From: Cryobacterium algoritolerans | GTDB taxonomy: Bacteria; Actinomycetota; Actinomycetes; Actinomycetales; Microbacteriaceae | Direction of reading: 5' to 3' | Assembly (NCBI RefSeq): GCF_004402785.1 | Contig: NZ_SOFP01000075.1 | Span: 1 to 64,000 of the forward strand | Length of the DNA: 64,000 nucleotides | Shown: piece by piece, positions 33,945 through 44,564 of the stretch | Position numbering within the stretch: position 1 is the stretch's first letter | Layout of the letters: each line of letters starts with the position of its first letter | Translations under genes and position numbers: made by a program | The notes under the pieces: generated by a model | The model's database searches: none | Seen by the model: the letters and a program-made list of their open reading frames with translations, nothing else | Told to the model about the DNA's origin: nothing

Positions 33945-34352
33945 TTAGGAGGCGAGGGCGGCTTCCATCTCGTCTACCAACCGGCTTGCGTATTCTAGGT
34001 GCTCGCTCGCCCTGGCCTCGGTGATGTGGCTCGCCCCATGGGAGGTGAGGGTCTTAGCTTCCAAGAGTCGACCCAAGTCCCGTGCCGCGGTTCTCTTTTC
34101 AGGGAGCGCTTGGGTTCGGAGGCCGATGGCCTGTTTGTGATCCTGACCGCTGGACCGGTATCCGAGTTTGGATCCGCAAATAGCATCGGCCGCGGCGATG
34201 CCGGCGTTGACGGCATTCAGCCCAGTCGTAGTGTTCGACGCCATCGGTCCCCCAGGCTCGAATCGAGCTTGAGCAGTGAGGAGAGAATCGCGGGCATGTT
34301 CGGCACGGATTCGCACCTCCGCCGCCGTCATCTGTTTGAGCCGCGCGTTCAC
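33945..34352 (-). CDS. HEPN-domain protein (toxin of MNT-HEPN pair)
   Basis: The 135-residue, mostly helical protein has the HEPN arrangement AAADAICGSKLGYRSSGQDH, where an Arg and a His five residues apart form the Rx4-6H RNase-type motif. It follows the nucleotidyltransferase gene with an ATGA overlap (34349-34352), the usual order for MNT-HEPN systems. In characterised pairs the HEPN protein is a toxin RNase and the MNT partner neutralises it by AMPylation. This family form, with the SSGQDH segment, is common in Actinobacteria. Toxicity here is inferred. Confidence 0.8.
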   Translation of the reverse strand: MNARLKQMTAAEVRIRAEHARDSLLTAQARFEPGGPMASNTTTGLNAVNAGIAAADAICGSKLGYRSSGQDHKQAIGLRTQALPEKRTAARDLGRLLEAKTLTSHGASHITEARASEHLEYASRLVDEMEAALAS

Positions 34353-34963
34353 AGCGCCTTTCTCATTCCCAGGGCGCTGTTTCCGTAGACAACGATCCCC
34401 TCCGACGCCCAGCTATCGACGATCGGGTCTCCGTCTTCCTTCTGCCTGGTCAGGGCCGATTCGGTTAGGTCATAGATCTGGGCATCATTGCCGGTCCACA
34501 GCTGCACGTTGTCCCGGAGCCCGGTGACGAATTCGTCCCGGTCATCGAGTGCGACCTCGTCGGGAAAGACGACGAGCAGGTCGACGTCGCTCGTCCTGGT
34601 GGAATCACCTCGTGCCACGGAGCCGTAGAGGGCAACCGTGACGCCCTCAGGTGCGCTCGCATCTGCGAGTGCTGCTACGCGCCTGTTTAATTCCTGGCGT
34701 GCGTTCATCGCGATCTCAACAGCAGGCCAGAGGACGTGCGACCGGTTGGCAGAAAACATAGTTGCATGGGGCGCTGGGACCGAAATGACCAGACCAATGT
34801 CGACGAGCCGGAGAAGAGACAATCGGACGTTAGCCGGTGTTCCAGTCTCCGCCAGACGGGCGATCTGTCGACCAGTGAGCTCTGAACCGGCCCTGGCAAC
34901 GACGCGCAAGGCGACAGCGTCGAGGCCATTCATGAACGAGGCGAGTGGAGCAGATAAATCCAA
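34349..34963 (-). CDS. MNT-domain nucleotidyltransferase with N-terminal winged helix (antitoxin)
   Basis: The 204-residue protein begins with a winged-helix-like region (AVALRVVARAGSELTGRQIARL, VRLSLLRLVDIGLV), which may bind DNA. A minimal nucleotidyltransferase fold follows, with GSVARGDSTRTSDVDLLVVF, i.e. the GSxxRG and DxD metal-binding motifs. It overlaps the HEPN gene by four bases. The domain combination suggests it both autoregulates the operon and modifies the HEPN toxin. It is probably part of a mobile or defensive islet beside the IS element. Confidence 0.82.
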   Translation of the reverse strand: MDLSAPLASFMNGLDAVALRVVARAGSELTGRQIARLAETGTPANVRLSLLRLVDIGLVISVPAPHATMFSANRSHVLWPAVEIAMNARQELNRRVAALADASAPEGVTVALYGSVARGDSTRTSDVDLLVVFPDEVALDDRDEFVTGLRDNVQLWTGNDAQIYDLTESALTRQKEDGDPIVDSWASEGIVVYGNSALGMRKAL

Positions 34964-35134
34964 GAACAGCTCCCCTCAATGTTTGTATTGCTCTTCGATT
35001 CGGCTTCCGGGCGCGATCTGGAGATCCGGGGCCGAAACTGGCGTTCATGAAATCAATCGAGTTCTGCCGACTCGGACGTTTCGTCCCCCTGCGGACAGGT
35101 GTGTAGGGAAAGCATCACTGACGGGGAGACGCAC

Positions 35135-35545
35135 ATGGATGACGAAGATCTGTTCGGCCGGTTGGCGAATTCAGCACCTACGGTCGCACCGCGAGGCGAT
35201 CGGCTTCGTGCGGCCATCGATGAGGTCGTCACAAAAAGCCGACCCCACCGCCGCCCCAGAAAGCGACTGTTCGTTGCGGGAGTCCTCGGCGGTGACCCGA
35301 TCGCCATTCTGGTCCTGCCCGTCGTGAACGCCGCAACCAACTGCTGGCGGGGAGACTCGTGCAGTTGCTCAAGACCCTCTTCGATCGCCTCGGGCCTGGG
35401 TCTGGGTCGCCGGGTCCGTTTCGCCGTCGGAGAATTCCCGGAGTGGACGCCGGGATCGGCTTCGCCGCGGCCTGCATCGTTGCCGCTGATATGTAGGGGT
35501 TTTGTCAAGGGGGCATGTTTGAGCGGCGCCCGGGATGATTGGTAG
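35135..35545 (+). pseudogene. Fragment of a small transmembrane regulatory protein
   Basis: After ATG 35135 about 60 residues look natural: MDDEDLFGRLANSAP, RLRAAIDEVVTKS, RKRLFVAGVLGG, resembling N-termini of proteins encoded next to ECF sigma factors. Past about 35330 the frame becomes Ser/Arg/Gly-rich and non-protein-like and runs into the large hairpin at 35546-35599. It is probably a truncated gene at the edge of the mobile segment. No sigma factor gene is adjacent. Confidence 0.35.
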
Positions 35546-35599
35546 TCGTGTTCTGACGGGGACGCGGGCCTAGTTTCCCGCTTCCCCGTCAGAACACGA
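35546..35599. repeat. Long imperfect hairpin near IS left side
   Basis: TCGTGTTCTGACGGGGA (35546-35562) pairs with 35583-35599, and GCGGG (35564-35568) pairs with CCCGC (35577-35581) around an 8-base loop, leaving one mismatch. It may be a terminator, a miniature element or an insertion target. It is 84 bp outside the IS1111-type subterminal repeat. Confidence 0.85.
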
Positions 35600-35696
35600 G
35601 AGGCTGAGTCTCGGGTGCTGCGGGAGGCTGGTCGCCGGGGACCGGAGTGGTCGAGTTTGTCTGTTCGACACACGGTCAGACTGATATACGCGGGTT

Positions 35697-35854
35697 GGAT
35701 ACCGCAGGGCGAAGTGTTCGGCAGGAGTGAAGCCGCAGGTCTAGAAATCGGGCGTCGCCCGACCGACTGGTCAGGTTGCTCATAGCGGCAAAGCGGGTCA
35801 CTCCATCGTGTTCGTCGTCACTTCGGTCCGGGGCGATCAGCGGTCTGAGGGGAC
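35697..35854 (-). ncRNA. Candidate bridge RNA region of the IS1111-type element
   Basis: This 158-bp noncoding stretch is downstream of the transposase stop and inside the subterminal repeat. IS110 elements encode a structured guide (bridge) RNA; in IS1111-type members it lies at the 3' side of the transposase. The position fits; I could not fold the sequence or identify target- and donor-binding loops. Confidence 0.35.
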
Positions 35855-36943
35855 TTATCCGTCCATGACGGCGAGGGACCAGCACCAGCCGGCGAGTTCC
35901 CGGGCGACGCCGACGTTCGCGATGGCGGGCCACTTCGTCCTCGCGGTGAACGAGACCCATTGGTGATGCAACCGCTCGTTGCCGGCCTGACCGCGGAGCC
36001 GCGCCGGGGCGGGTGCTTCCTCCCACCAGGCCTGCAGCACGGACCGAGCCGACGGCAAGTAGTCGCGACGGTGCTGCCAAGCGGCCTCAACGAGGAGCCG
36101 GCGCGCATGCGAGTTGCCGGTCTTGGTGATCCCGCCGAGTTGCCGGGATTGGCCTGAGGAGTACTCGGACGGCACCAGGCCAAGGAACGCGCCGATTGTG
36201 TTGCCGGTGAAGCGCTGCCAGTCCGTGATCTCCACCGCGAGGGCGAACCCGGTCAACGCCGAGATGCCCCGCAGGCAGCCGAGCCGGTTCACCATCGGAG
36301 TGAATGGTGAATCCGCGGCCATCGCGGTGATCGCCTCACCGAGACGGTCGCGCCGGTCGAGAGTCTGGATCACGGCTTCGTAGTTCGCATCGAACGCGGT
36401 CGTGAACGCGAGGTCACCGGTCCGGTGGGAACTCAGCCAAAGGTCGTGTTTCTGCGTCCACGCGGCCCCATCGTCATAGACGAACCCGTGCCGGAGCAAC
36501 AGTTTCGAGAGTCGGTGCCGGGCACTCATCAGGTCTTGTCGGGTATCCTCCCGGGAGCGGACGAGATCACGGGCGGTTTCTTCCTCGACCGAGGGAACTT
36601 TCACCGCCGTTATCTCATCCAGATGTATCAACCGCATCAGATGGAACGCGTCCCGGGCATCGGTCTTGACCCGGTCACCGCTGGGACGCTGCAACTTCGA
36701 CGGCGCCGCCACCACACACTCCGTGCCAGCGGCGAGCAGCAGGCGGTAGAGACCGAACCCGGTCGGGCCGGCCTCATACGTTGCGATCTGCGGACCCGGC
36801 AACAACCGGGTCCACACGACGACCTCGGCCAGGTCATACCCGAATCGATGCCGGGTGACTTCGCCGGTATCGACGTCCAACGCGCTGCCGACGATAGTTC
36901 GTGCGTGCACATCCAGACCAACGAAACTACGATATTGAGTCAA
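35855..36943 (-). CDS. IS110-family transposase
   Basis: The 362-residue protein has the two-domain IS110 layout. An N-terminal RuvC-like DEDD domain shows FVGLDVHARTI (first Asp), ATYEAGPTGFGLYRLL (Glu) and KTDARDAFHLM (Asp pair). The C-terminal transposase_20 domain shows LRGISALTGFALAVEI, FTGNTIGAFLGLVPSEYSSG, ITKTGNSHARRLLVEAAW, with the Ser of the active site near GLVPSEYSS or GNSHARR. The start is probably TTG 36943 (LTQYRSFVGLDVH); an ATG at 37000 lies in the right terminal region. It appears intact and may still be active. Confidence 0.92.
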   Translation of the reverse strand: MTQYRSFVGLDVHARTIVGSALDVDTGEVTRHRFGYDLAEVVVWTRLLPGPQIATYEAGPTGFGLYRLLLAAGTECVVAAPSKLQRPSGDRVKTDARDAFHLMRLIHLDEITAVKVPSVEEETARDLVRSREDTRQDLMSARHRLSKLLLRHGFVYDDGAAWTQKHDLWLSSHRTGDLAFTTAFDANYEAVIQTLDRRDRLGEAITAMAADSPFTPMVNRLGCLRGISALTGFALAVEITDWQRFTGNTIGAFLGLVPSEYSSGQSRQLGGITKTGNSHARRLLVEAAWQHRRDYLPSARSVLQAWWEEAPAPARLRGQAGNERLHHQWVSFTARTKWPAIANVGVARELAGWCWSLAVMDG

Positions 36944-37046
36944 CTGGGGCCTCCAAAATTCAGCTGTGGACAGGCCAACCCTCCAAGGTCGGTAACCCAC
37001 GTATATCTGAACGGAGACCCCAGCCTCAAGAGCCGGACACCCTCAT

Positions 37047-37260
37047 ATCGTCTAGCGTCAGCCGCGTGTACCTCCGCAACCACTGGGCAACGGATGCGCT
37101 GGCATCCGTCTCGCTGTCCCTGCTGATCCTGGGCTGTGTGGTCGCCTTTGACACCGGGCGCGCGTCGCCTGGCCCGGAAACGGCTGACCCCTCAGTTGAG
37201 CCGGGCGCTGTCCAGCCGACGGGCCCGGCAGACCAAGACGCGGTTGCCGGGCCCGAACGT
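37047..37260 (+). pseudogene. PAP2-family phosphatase C-terminal fragment
   Basis: Beginning shortly after the IS right end, the frame reads SSSVSRVYLRNHWATDALAS followed by a hydrophobic helix (VSLSLLILGCVVAF). SRVYLxxHWxTD is the third PAP2 phosphatase motif with the catalytic His. The rest of the enzyme is not present on the left side of the IS. The gene was evidently cut here, with upstream parts lost; the tail runs into the convergent aldehyde dehydrogenase. Confidence 0.55.
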
Positions 37261-38630
37261 CACTTGAGGATGCGGATGAGCTTCTTGTTGGCGAATTCCG
37301 CGATGCCGAAGCGCCCCAGTTCTCGGCCGAACCCGGACCGTTTGACTCCACCGAAGGGAAGCTCCGGGCTGTCCAGGAGCGACCCGTTGATGAAGACCAT
37401 GCCGGCGTCGATCAGGTCGGCCACCCGCAGGGCCTGCTCCGGGTCCGTCGTGAACAGGTAGGACCCGAGGCCGTAGGGGATGTCGTTGGCCACCTCCACC
37501 GCCTCCGCCTCGTTCTGCACGCGGTAGATCGCGGCGACAGGGCCAAAGAACTCCTCCCGGTAGGCGTCGCTCTGCGCGGAGACGCCGGTGAGAACCGTGG
37601 GCGAGAAGAAGGCGCCCGTGCGGCTCCCCCTGGCGTGAACGGTTGCACCCTGGGCCTCGGCGCGCTGGAGTTGCTCCTCCAGGGCCTCGGCGGCGCCGAG
37701 GGAGGAGAGCGGGCCCAGCGTGGTCTCGGGCGACGTGGGGTCGGCCGGAACGTTGCCGGTGATCTTCGCCGTGAAGCTCTCCACGAAGGCGTCGTACAGG
37801 TCGTCGATCACGATGAATCGCTTGGCGGCGTTGCAGGACTGGCCCGAGTTGTCCAGGCGCGCGGCGACGGCCGCGTCGACGGCCTCCTCGAGGTTGTCGG
37901 CGCTCAGCACGATGAACGGGTCGGATCCACCCAGTTCGAGCACCACCTTCTTGAGGTTGCGGCCAGCGACCTCGGCGACGGCCGCGCCTGCGCCCTCCGA
38001 ACCGGTCAGGGAAACACCACAGACGCGGGGATCCGCGAGGATGTCGGCGATCTGCGCGTTGGACGCGTAAAGATTGCGATACGCGCCCGCCGGGAAGCCG
38101 GCATCCGCGAAAATCTCCTCGATGGCGGCGGCGGATTCGGGGCACTGCGAGGCGTGCTTGAGCAGGATCGTGTTGCCGAGCACCAGGTTCGGACCGGCGA
38201 AGCGGGCAACCTGATAGTACGGGAAGTTCCACGGCATGACGCCGAGAAGCACCCCCAGGGAGGCGTTGCGGATGAACGCCGAGCCCTCGCCGCCGAGGAG
38301 CTCGATCGGTTCATCTGCGAGGAACGCCTCACCGTGGGTGGCGTAGTACGAGTAGATGTCCGCCGAGAAATCAACCTCGCCGAGAGCCTGCTCGACTGGC
38401 TTGCCCATTTCGCGCACGATGAGTTCGGCCAGGTGCTCCCGGCGCTCGGTGTGCAGGTCCGCGACCCGCTGCATGAGGGCCGCGCGCTCGCCAACCGACG
38501 TGCCGCGGGAGAACTCGCTGTGGGCACGATCCGCAGCCTCAATGGCGGCGATCACCTCAGCATCGGTTGCGAGGGTGAAGCTCGATTCGCTGGCTCCGGT
38601 AGCCGGGTTCGTGACTGCGTATTTGTTCAT
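37260..38630 (-). CDS. NAD(P)-dependent aldehyde dehydrogenase, succinate-semialdehyde type
   Basis: The 456-residue enzyme has the ALDH features in order: VMPWNFPYYQVARF, the VSLTGSEGAG cofactor loop, VLELGGSDPFIVL with the catalytic Glu, DNSGQSCNAAKRF with the catalytic Cys, and PYGLGSYLFTTD, ELPFGGVKRSGFGRELG at the end. This pattern is nearest to succinate-semialdehyde dehydrogenase (GabD). GGAGAG precedes ATG 38630. It is preceded by a large intergenic gap and a DHA2 exporter gene, so no pathway partner is visible. Confidence 0.88.
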   Translation of the reverse strand: MNKYAVTNPATGASESSFTLATDAEVIAAIEAADRAHSEFSRGTSVGERAALMQRVADLHTERREHLAELIVREMGKPVEQALGEVDFSADIYSYYATHGEAFLADEPIELLGGEGSAFIRNASLGVLLGVMPWNFPYYQVARFAGPNLVLGNTILLKHASQCPESAAAIEEIFADAGFPAGAYRNLYASNAQIADILADPRVCGVSLTGSEGAGAAVAEVAGRNLKKVVLELGGSDPFIVLSADNLEEAVDAAVAARLDNSGQSCNAAKRFIVIDDLYDAFVESFTAKITGNVPADPTSPETTLGPLSSLGAAEALEEQLQRAEAQGATVHARGSRTGAFFSPTVLTGVSAQSDAYREEFFGPVAAIYRVQNEAEAVEVANDIPYGLGSYLFTTDPEQALRVADLIDAGMVFINGSLLDSPELPFGGVKRSGFGRELGRFGIAEFANKKLIRILK

Positions 38631-38959
38631 TGTCTCTCCAGGTGTCGTCGTTAACGCCAATCGAAAAATGCAACCATCCTGCCGGGGCAGGGCCACTCGC
38701 GTGTGGTTACAGTCTGCCGTAGTCAGGGCGGGCCCGGTGCGGGATGCGGTTTCGAAGCGCCGAGCAGACGCTGCTCATCAGCGGCGTCTTCCCGTCCGTG
38801 AACGGGATGAACAACGCAGACCCGTCCTCGGGGAGGTGAGGGTCCAATGCGCCAGCACCTCCCATGGGCCGACCGCGCCGCGGTGGCGCCGTTTACACCC
38901 TGGCCGTCAACCTCCTGGCCGTCAACCTCCTGGCCGACCGCGCCTGACACGGCCCCCGG
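38631..38959. other. 329-bp intergenic region
   Basis: No convincing gene lies here. It contains a short direct repeat of CTGGCCGTCAACCTC (two full copies and a partial third near 38900-38935). Nothing else was seen beyond the probable promoter of the aldehyde dehydrogenase gene. Confidence 0.6.
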
Positions 38960-40456
38960 TCAGGCCGGGCGGTGCCACCCTCGGCCGGGCCGCCCGCCGA
39001 CGGATGCCGGACTGTTCTTGAAATCTGACTCGGCCAGCGCCTCGGTATCCGCTTTGTGCGTCTGCACATCGGCAACGCTGGGCAGGAGGAAGGTTCCCAT
39101 CGCCGCCAGGCTGAGCGCGACGAGCGGCACCCACAGCCCGCCGAGGAAGGCGAGCCGCAGGTTCTGCGCTGTGTAGGCGGTTCCCGCGATCCCGAAGAAG
39201 ATGACCCCGACCACCGCGATACCGATCGCGGAACCGACCTGCTGGAAGGTTCCGAACACCCCGGATGCCGCACCCGCGTTGGCGACGGAGGTCTTGGCGA
39301 GCGCGACATCGGTCAGCGGCACGACCAGCAGTGCGAGGCCGAACCCGGCCAGGGCCATGGGCAGGATCATGTCGGAGCCGCTCAGCGCATCGGCCTGCCC
39401 GGTCACGATCGCGGCGATCCAGGAGAGGCCGGCGATCTGGGCCAACGCGCCGCCGAGGATGAGGGTGCGGCCGAGCCTCGGGCTGAGGGGCACGGCTAGC
39501 CCGCTGCCCGCCAGCGCGCCGATGCTGAAGGGCAGGGTCGCCAGGGCTGCGTCGATCGCGGAATATCGGAGTCCGATCTGCAGGTAGAGCACGAGGATGA
39601 GGAAGAAACCACCGATCGAGGCGCCGAAGGAGAAGTTGGTGAACACGCCGGCCGAGTAGCCGCGGCTCGAGAAGAGCGAGAGCGGCACGAGGGCCGATCC
39701 TCCGCGTTTGCCGAGGGAGCGCTGGTAGAGAACGAAGACGACCAGCACGACGGGAGCGGCGGCCAGCATGAGCCAGATCCACACGGGCCAGCCTTCCTGA
39801 CGACCTTCGATCAGGGCGAAGACCGCGAGAAAGAGCGCGGCGGAGACGAGAACGACCCCGGGCACGTCCAGGCGAACCCGTTCGGTCGAACGCGACTCGG
39901 GAATCACGACGGCCGCCGCGATGAACAGCAGCACCCCCACCGGGAGGTTGATCAGGAACACCGTGCGCCAGCCCAGGTCGAAGGCATTGTGGGTGACCAG
40001 GATGCCGCCGAGGAGCGGCCCGGCCACCGCTGCGAGCCCGGAAATGCCCCCGAGGGCCCCGAACACGCCAGCGCGCTCTTTCGGCGCGAACAGCACCTGG
40101 ATGATCGACAGTACCTGCGGGGTCATCAGGGCCGCGAACAGGCCCTGGACCAGACGCGACCCGACGAGCGTGTCGCCGCTGGAGGCCGCTGCGCAGGACG
40201 CCGAGGCCAGGGTGAAGCCCGCGACACCGACCAGGAACATCCGTTTGCGCCCGAGGATGTCGCCGAGCCGCCCGCCGGTGATCAGAACAACCGCGAAGGC
40301 GAGGACGTACCCCGACACGATCCACTCCAGCTGGGCGGGCGTGGCGTCCAGATCCGCCTGGATGGACGGCAGGGCGACGTTGACGATCGTCGTGTCCAAC
40401 AGGTCCATGAACGCGGCGAACAACAGCACGACAACGGCGATTCCACGGGCCCGCAT
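38960..40456 (-). CDS. DHA2-family MFS drug exporter
   Basis: The 498-residue protein has about fourteen transmembrane helices and DHA2 motifs: LDTTIVNVALPSIQADL in helix 1, GRLGDILGRKRMFLVGV (motif A), GSRLVQGLFAALMTPQVLS, and GPLLGGILVTH (motif C, antiporter). Such proton-driven exporters remove drugs or metabolites. GAGGGAG precedes ATG 40456. The frame upstream of that ATG is unrelated. A small unrelated gene lies 121 bp upstream on the same strand; no regulator is adjacent. Confidence 0.9.
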   Translation of the reverse strand: MRARGIAVVVLLFAAFMDLLDTTIVNVALPSIQADLDATPAQLEWIVSGYVLAFAVVLITGGRLGDILGRKRMFLVGVAGFTLASASCAAASSGDTLVGSRLVQGLFAALMTPQVLSIIQVLFAPKERAGVFGALGGISGLAAVAGPLLGGILVTHNAFDLGWRTVFLINLPVGVLLFIAAAVVIPESRSTERVRLDVPGVVLVSAALFLAVFALIEGRQEGWPVWIWLMLAAAPVVLVVFVLYQRSLGKRGGSALVPLSLFSSRGYSAGVFTNFSFGASIGGFFLILVLYLQIGLRYSAIDAALATLPFSIGALAGSGLAVPLSPRLGRTLILGGALAQIAGLSWIAAIVTGQADALSGSDMILPMALAGFGLALLVVPLTDVALAKTSVANAGAASGVFGTFQQVGSAIGIAVVGVIFFGIAGTAYTAQNLRLAFLGGLWVPLVALSLAAMGTFLLPSVADVQTHKADTEALAESDFKNSPASVGGRPGRGWHRPA

Positions 40457-40577
40457 AGGAACTCCCTCGGTGCGTCGACACGTGACCCTGACCGGGCGAA
40501 CACCGTGCATGCTCGTATGTCTCGCACAGACTACAGTGGCAACCCGACCGGGAGGGACCCCCAGGTGCCGGGCCAGT

Positions 40578-40886
40578 TCAGGCGTCGAGGTAGGAGGCCA
40601 GATTGGCGGGAATCCCCAGCACCAACGCGTAGGCGTCGTGCGAAAGCAGGAGACCCCTCGGATGCCGGGACACCTGCCAGCCGTGCAGGTCGAGGCCGCG
40701 CGTGAGAGTCTCAAGCCACGCTTCCTCACGCTCCGTGGCATTGCGCGGTTCGCGGTCCGCGCCCAGGATCACGCGGTACGCCACCTCATCGACCGAGAGG
40801 CCGGACAGCTCCTCGAGGCGATGGTCTAGATCGAGGGCGACGGGAGCGAGGTACAGATCGGCCAGGTCGTGCGGACGTGCGCTCAC
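40578..40886 (-). CDS. Hypothetical protein, 102 residues
   Basis: The gene starts at GTG 40886 with AGGAGG at ideal spacing, which supports real translation. The product is acidic and soluble; segments include LEELSGLSVDEVAYRVIL, EREEAWLETLTRGLDLHGW and HDAYALVLGIPANLASYLDA. No family, signal peptide or membrane segment was recognised. It is upstream of the DHA2 exporter and may share its transcript. Confidence 0.7.
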   Translation of the reverse strand: MSARPHDLADLYLAPVALDLDHRLEELSGLSVDEVAYRVILGADREPRNATEREEAWLETLTRGLDLHGWQVSRHPRGLLLSHDAYALVLGIPANLASYLDA

Positions 40887-41141
40887 AACCGCCTCCTTCA
40901 GTTGACCCCAACATAGCCGTGCCTTCTCCCGAACGAAAGCAACTCCAAGTCAAGGCGGGCCGACCGGCGGCGATCCGCCGCGCGGAGGACCTCGGCCTGC
41001 TCTAGCTCCGACCGGCCTGCTCGAACGCGGGCCTGGACCGGGACTCTCTCGGTCAAGGGTGACATCATCAATGAGGACAGCGCCGTCGCCCCGAAGCATC
41101 TCCACGTTCCACTGCACGGACATCGACAGGAAAGCCGCCGC

Positions 41142-41996
41142 GTGACCCACCCAACAGAACCAGCCGACATCCGCCTCATCGTCTCGGACATGGACGGCAC
41201 CCTCCTCGACGACAACGGCCGCGTTCCCGACGCATTCTGGCCCCTCCTCGACGAACTCGCGCAGGCCGGAGTCATGTTCGTTCCCGCAAGCGGTCGCCAG
41301 TATCAGACCCTCCACGAGGTCTTCGGCGAGCACGAAGGCCTGGTCTACATCGCGGAGAACGGAGCAAACGTGGTGAAGGACGGCGCCAGCATCGTTCAGG
41401 AACCCGTTGATCCATCGATCATCTTGCCCATCGTGGACTGGGTGCGCACCACCGCGGCCGCCGGTGCAGACCTGGGCATCATCGTCTGCGGCGTCCGCTC
41501 CGCCTACATCGAGCGCTCCGATCCCGACTTCGTCAGCCACGTTTCCCGCTACTACGCTGCGCTCGAAGTCGTCGCGGATGTCCACGCCGCCGCCCTCGAT
41601 GACGTGGTCCTCAAACTCGCGATCTACGACGTCGGCTCGGCCGAGACACGAACCGGGCCGGCGCTGCGCGGGCTCAACCTCGCTGCGGACGTTGTGGTCT
41701 CGGGCGAGAACTATGTCGACGTGATGAGCCGGGGAGCGAACAAGGGCCGGGCGCTGGTGCGGCTCCAGCAGCAGCTGGGGATCAGCAGGGCGCAGACGAT
41801 GGCCTTCGGCGACTATCTCAACGACGCCGAGATGCTCGATGCGGCCGAGCATTCCTACGCGGTCGCCAACGCGCACCCGAGCATCCGGGCGCGCGCCCGG
41901 AATATCGCCCCATCGAACTCGGAGGCGGGCGTGATCAGCAGCATCCTTGCCGCTTTGCCGCACCTGCAGGACGGGCGGGTGACGAGCCTCCCCTAG
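41142..41996 (+). CDS. Cof-type HAD-IIB phosphatase
   Basis: The 284-residue protein has HAD motif I in VSDMDGTLLDD, motif II in VPASGRQ, the motif III Lys in SRGANKGRALVRL and motif IV in AFGDYLNDAEML. The cap domain between residues about 85 and 190 is the IIB type. Such enzymes dephosphorylate sugar phosphates, FMN or pyridoxal phosphate; the substrate is open. It begins with GTG. A UvrA-like gene follows after 121 bp on the same strand. Confidence 0.88.
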   Translation: MTHPTEPADIRLIVSDMDGTLLDDNGRVPDAFWPLLDELAQAGVMFVPASGRQYQTLHEVFGEHEGLVYIAENGANVVKDGASIVQEPVDPSIILPIVDWVRTTAAAGADLGIIVCGVRSAYIERSDPDFVSHVSRYYAALEVVADVHAAALDDVVLKLAIYDVGSAETRTGPALRGLNLAADVVVSGENYVDVMSRGANKGRALVRLQQQLGISRAQTMAFGDYLNDAEMLDAAEHSYAVANAHPSIRARARNIAPSNSEAGVISSILAALPHLQDGRVTSLP

Positions 41997-42117
41997 CCGG
42001 CCGAGCTCCAAACCACCAGTCGTAGGCTCGAAGCTGGTTAGATCGAGCCAGAGGATGCCGACGCGCACCAAGAAGTCGGCCCGGTGCTACACGCCCAGCG
42101 CTACAGATGGAGACACG

Positions 42118-44505
<2,388 letters not shown>

Positions 44506-44564
44506 CCGACGGGAACCACCGCTCCAAGCCTTACGGAGTGCGATATGAGGCGCGTGGCCGGTCC

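Larger units (their letters stand above)
35683..37007 (-). mobile_element. IS110-family element, IS1111-type
   Basis: GATATACGCGGGTT (35683-35696) and AACCCACGTATATC (36994-37007) are inverted repeats matching at 13 of 14 bases, and they enclose the transposase. Subterminal inverted repeats are characteristic of the IS1111 subgroup of IS110. The exact tips lie a few bases outside and cannot be set from one copy. About 158 bp lie between the left repeat and the transposase stop and about 50 bp between the right repeat and its start. The element appears whole. Confidence 0.8.

Noticed and set aside
38900-38935. Short tandem repeat CTGGCCGTCAACCTC as a regulatory array
   Set aside because: There are only two full copies, far from a start site and not palindromic; likely chance or minor duplication.
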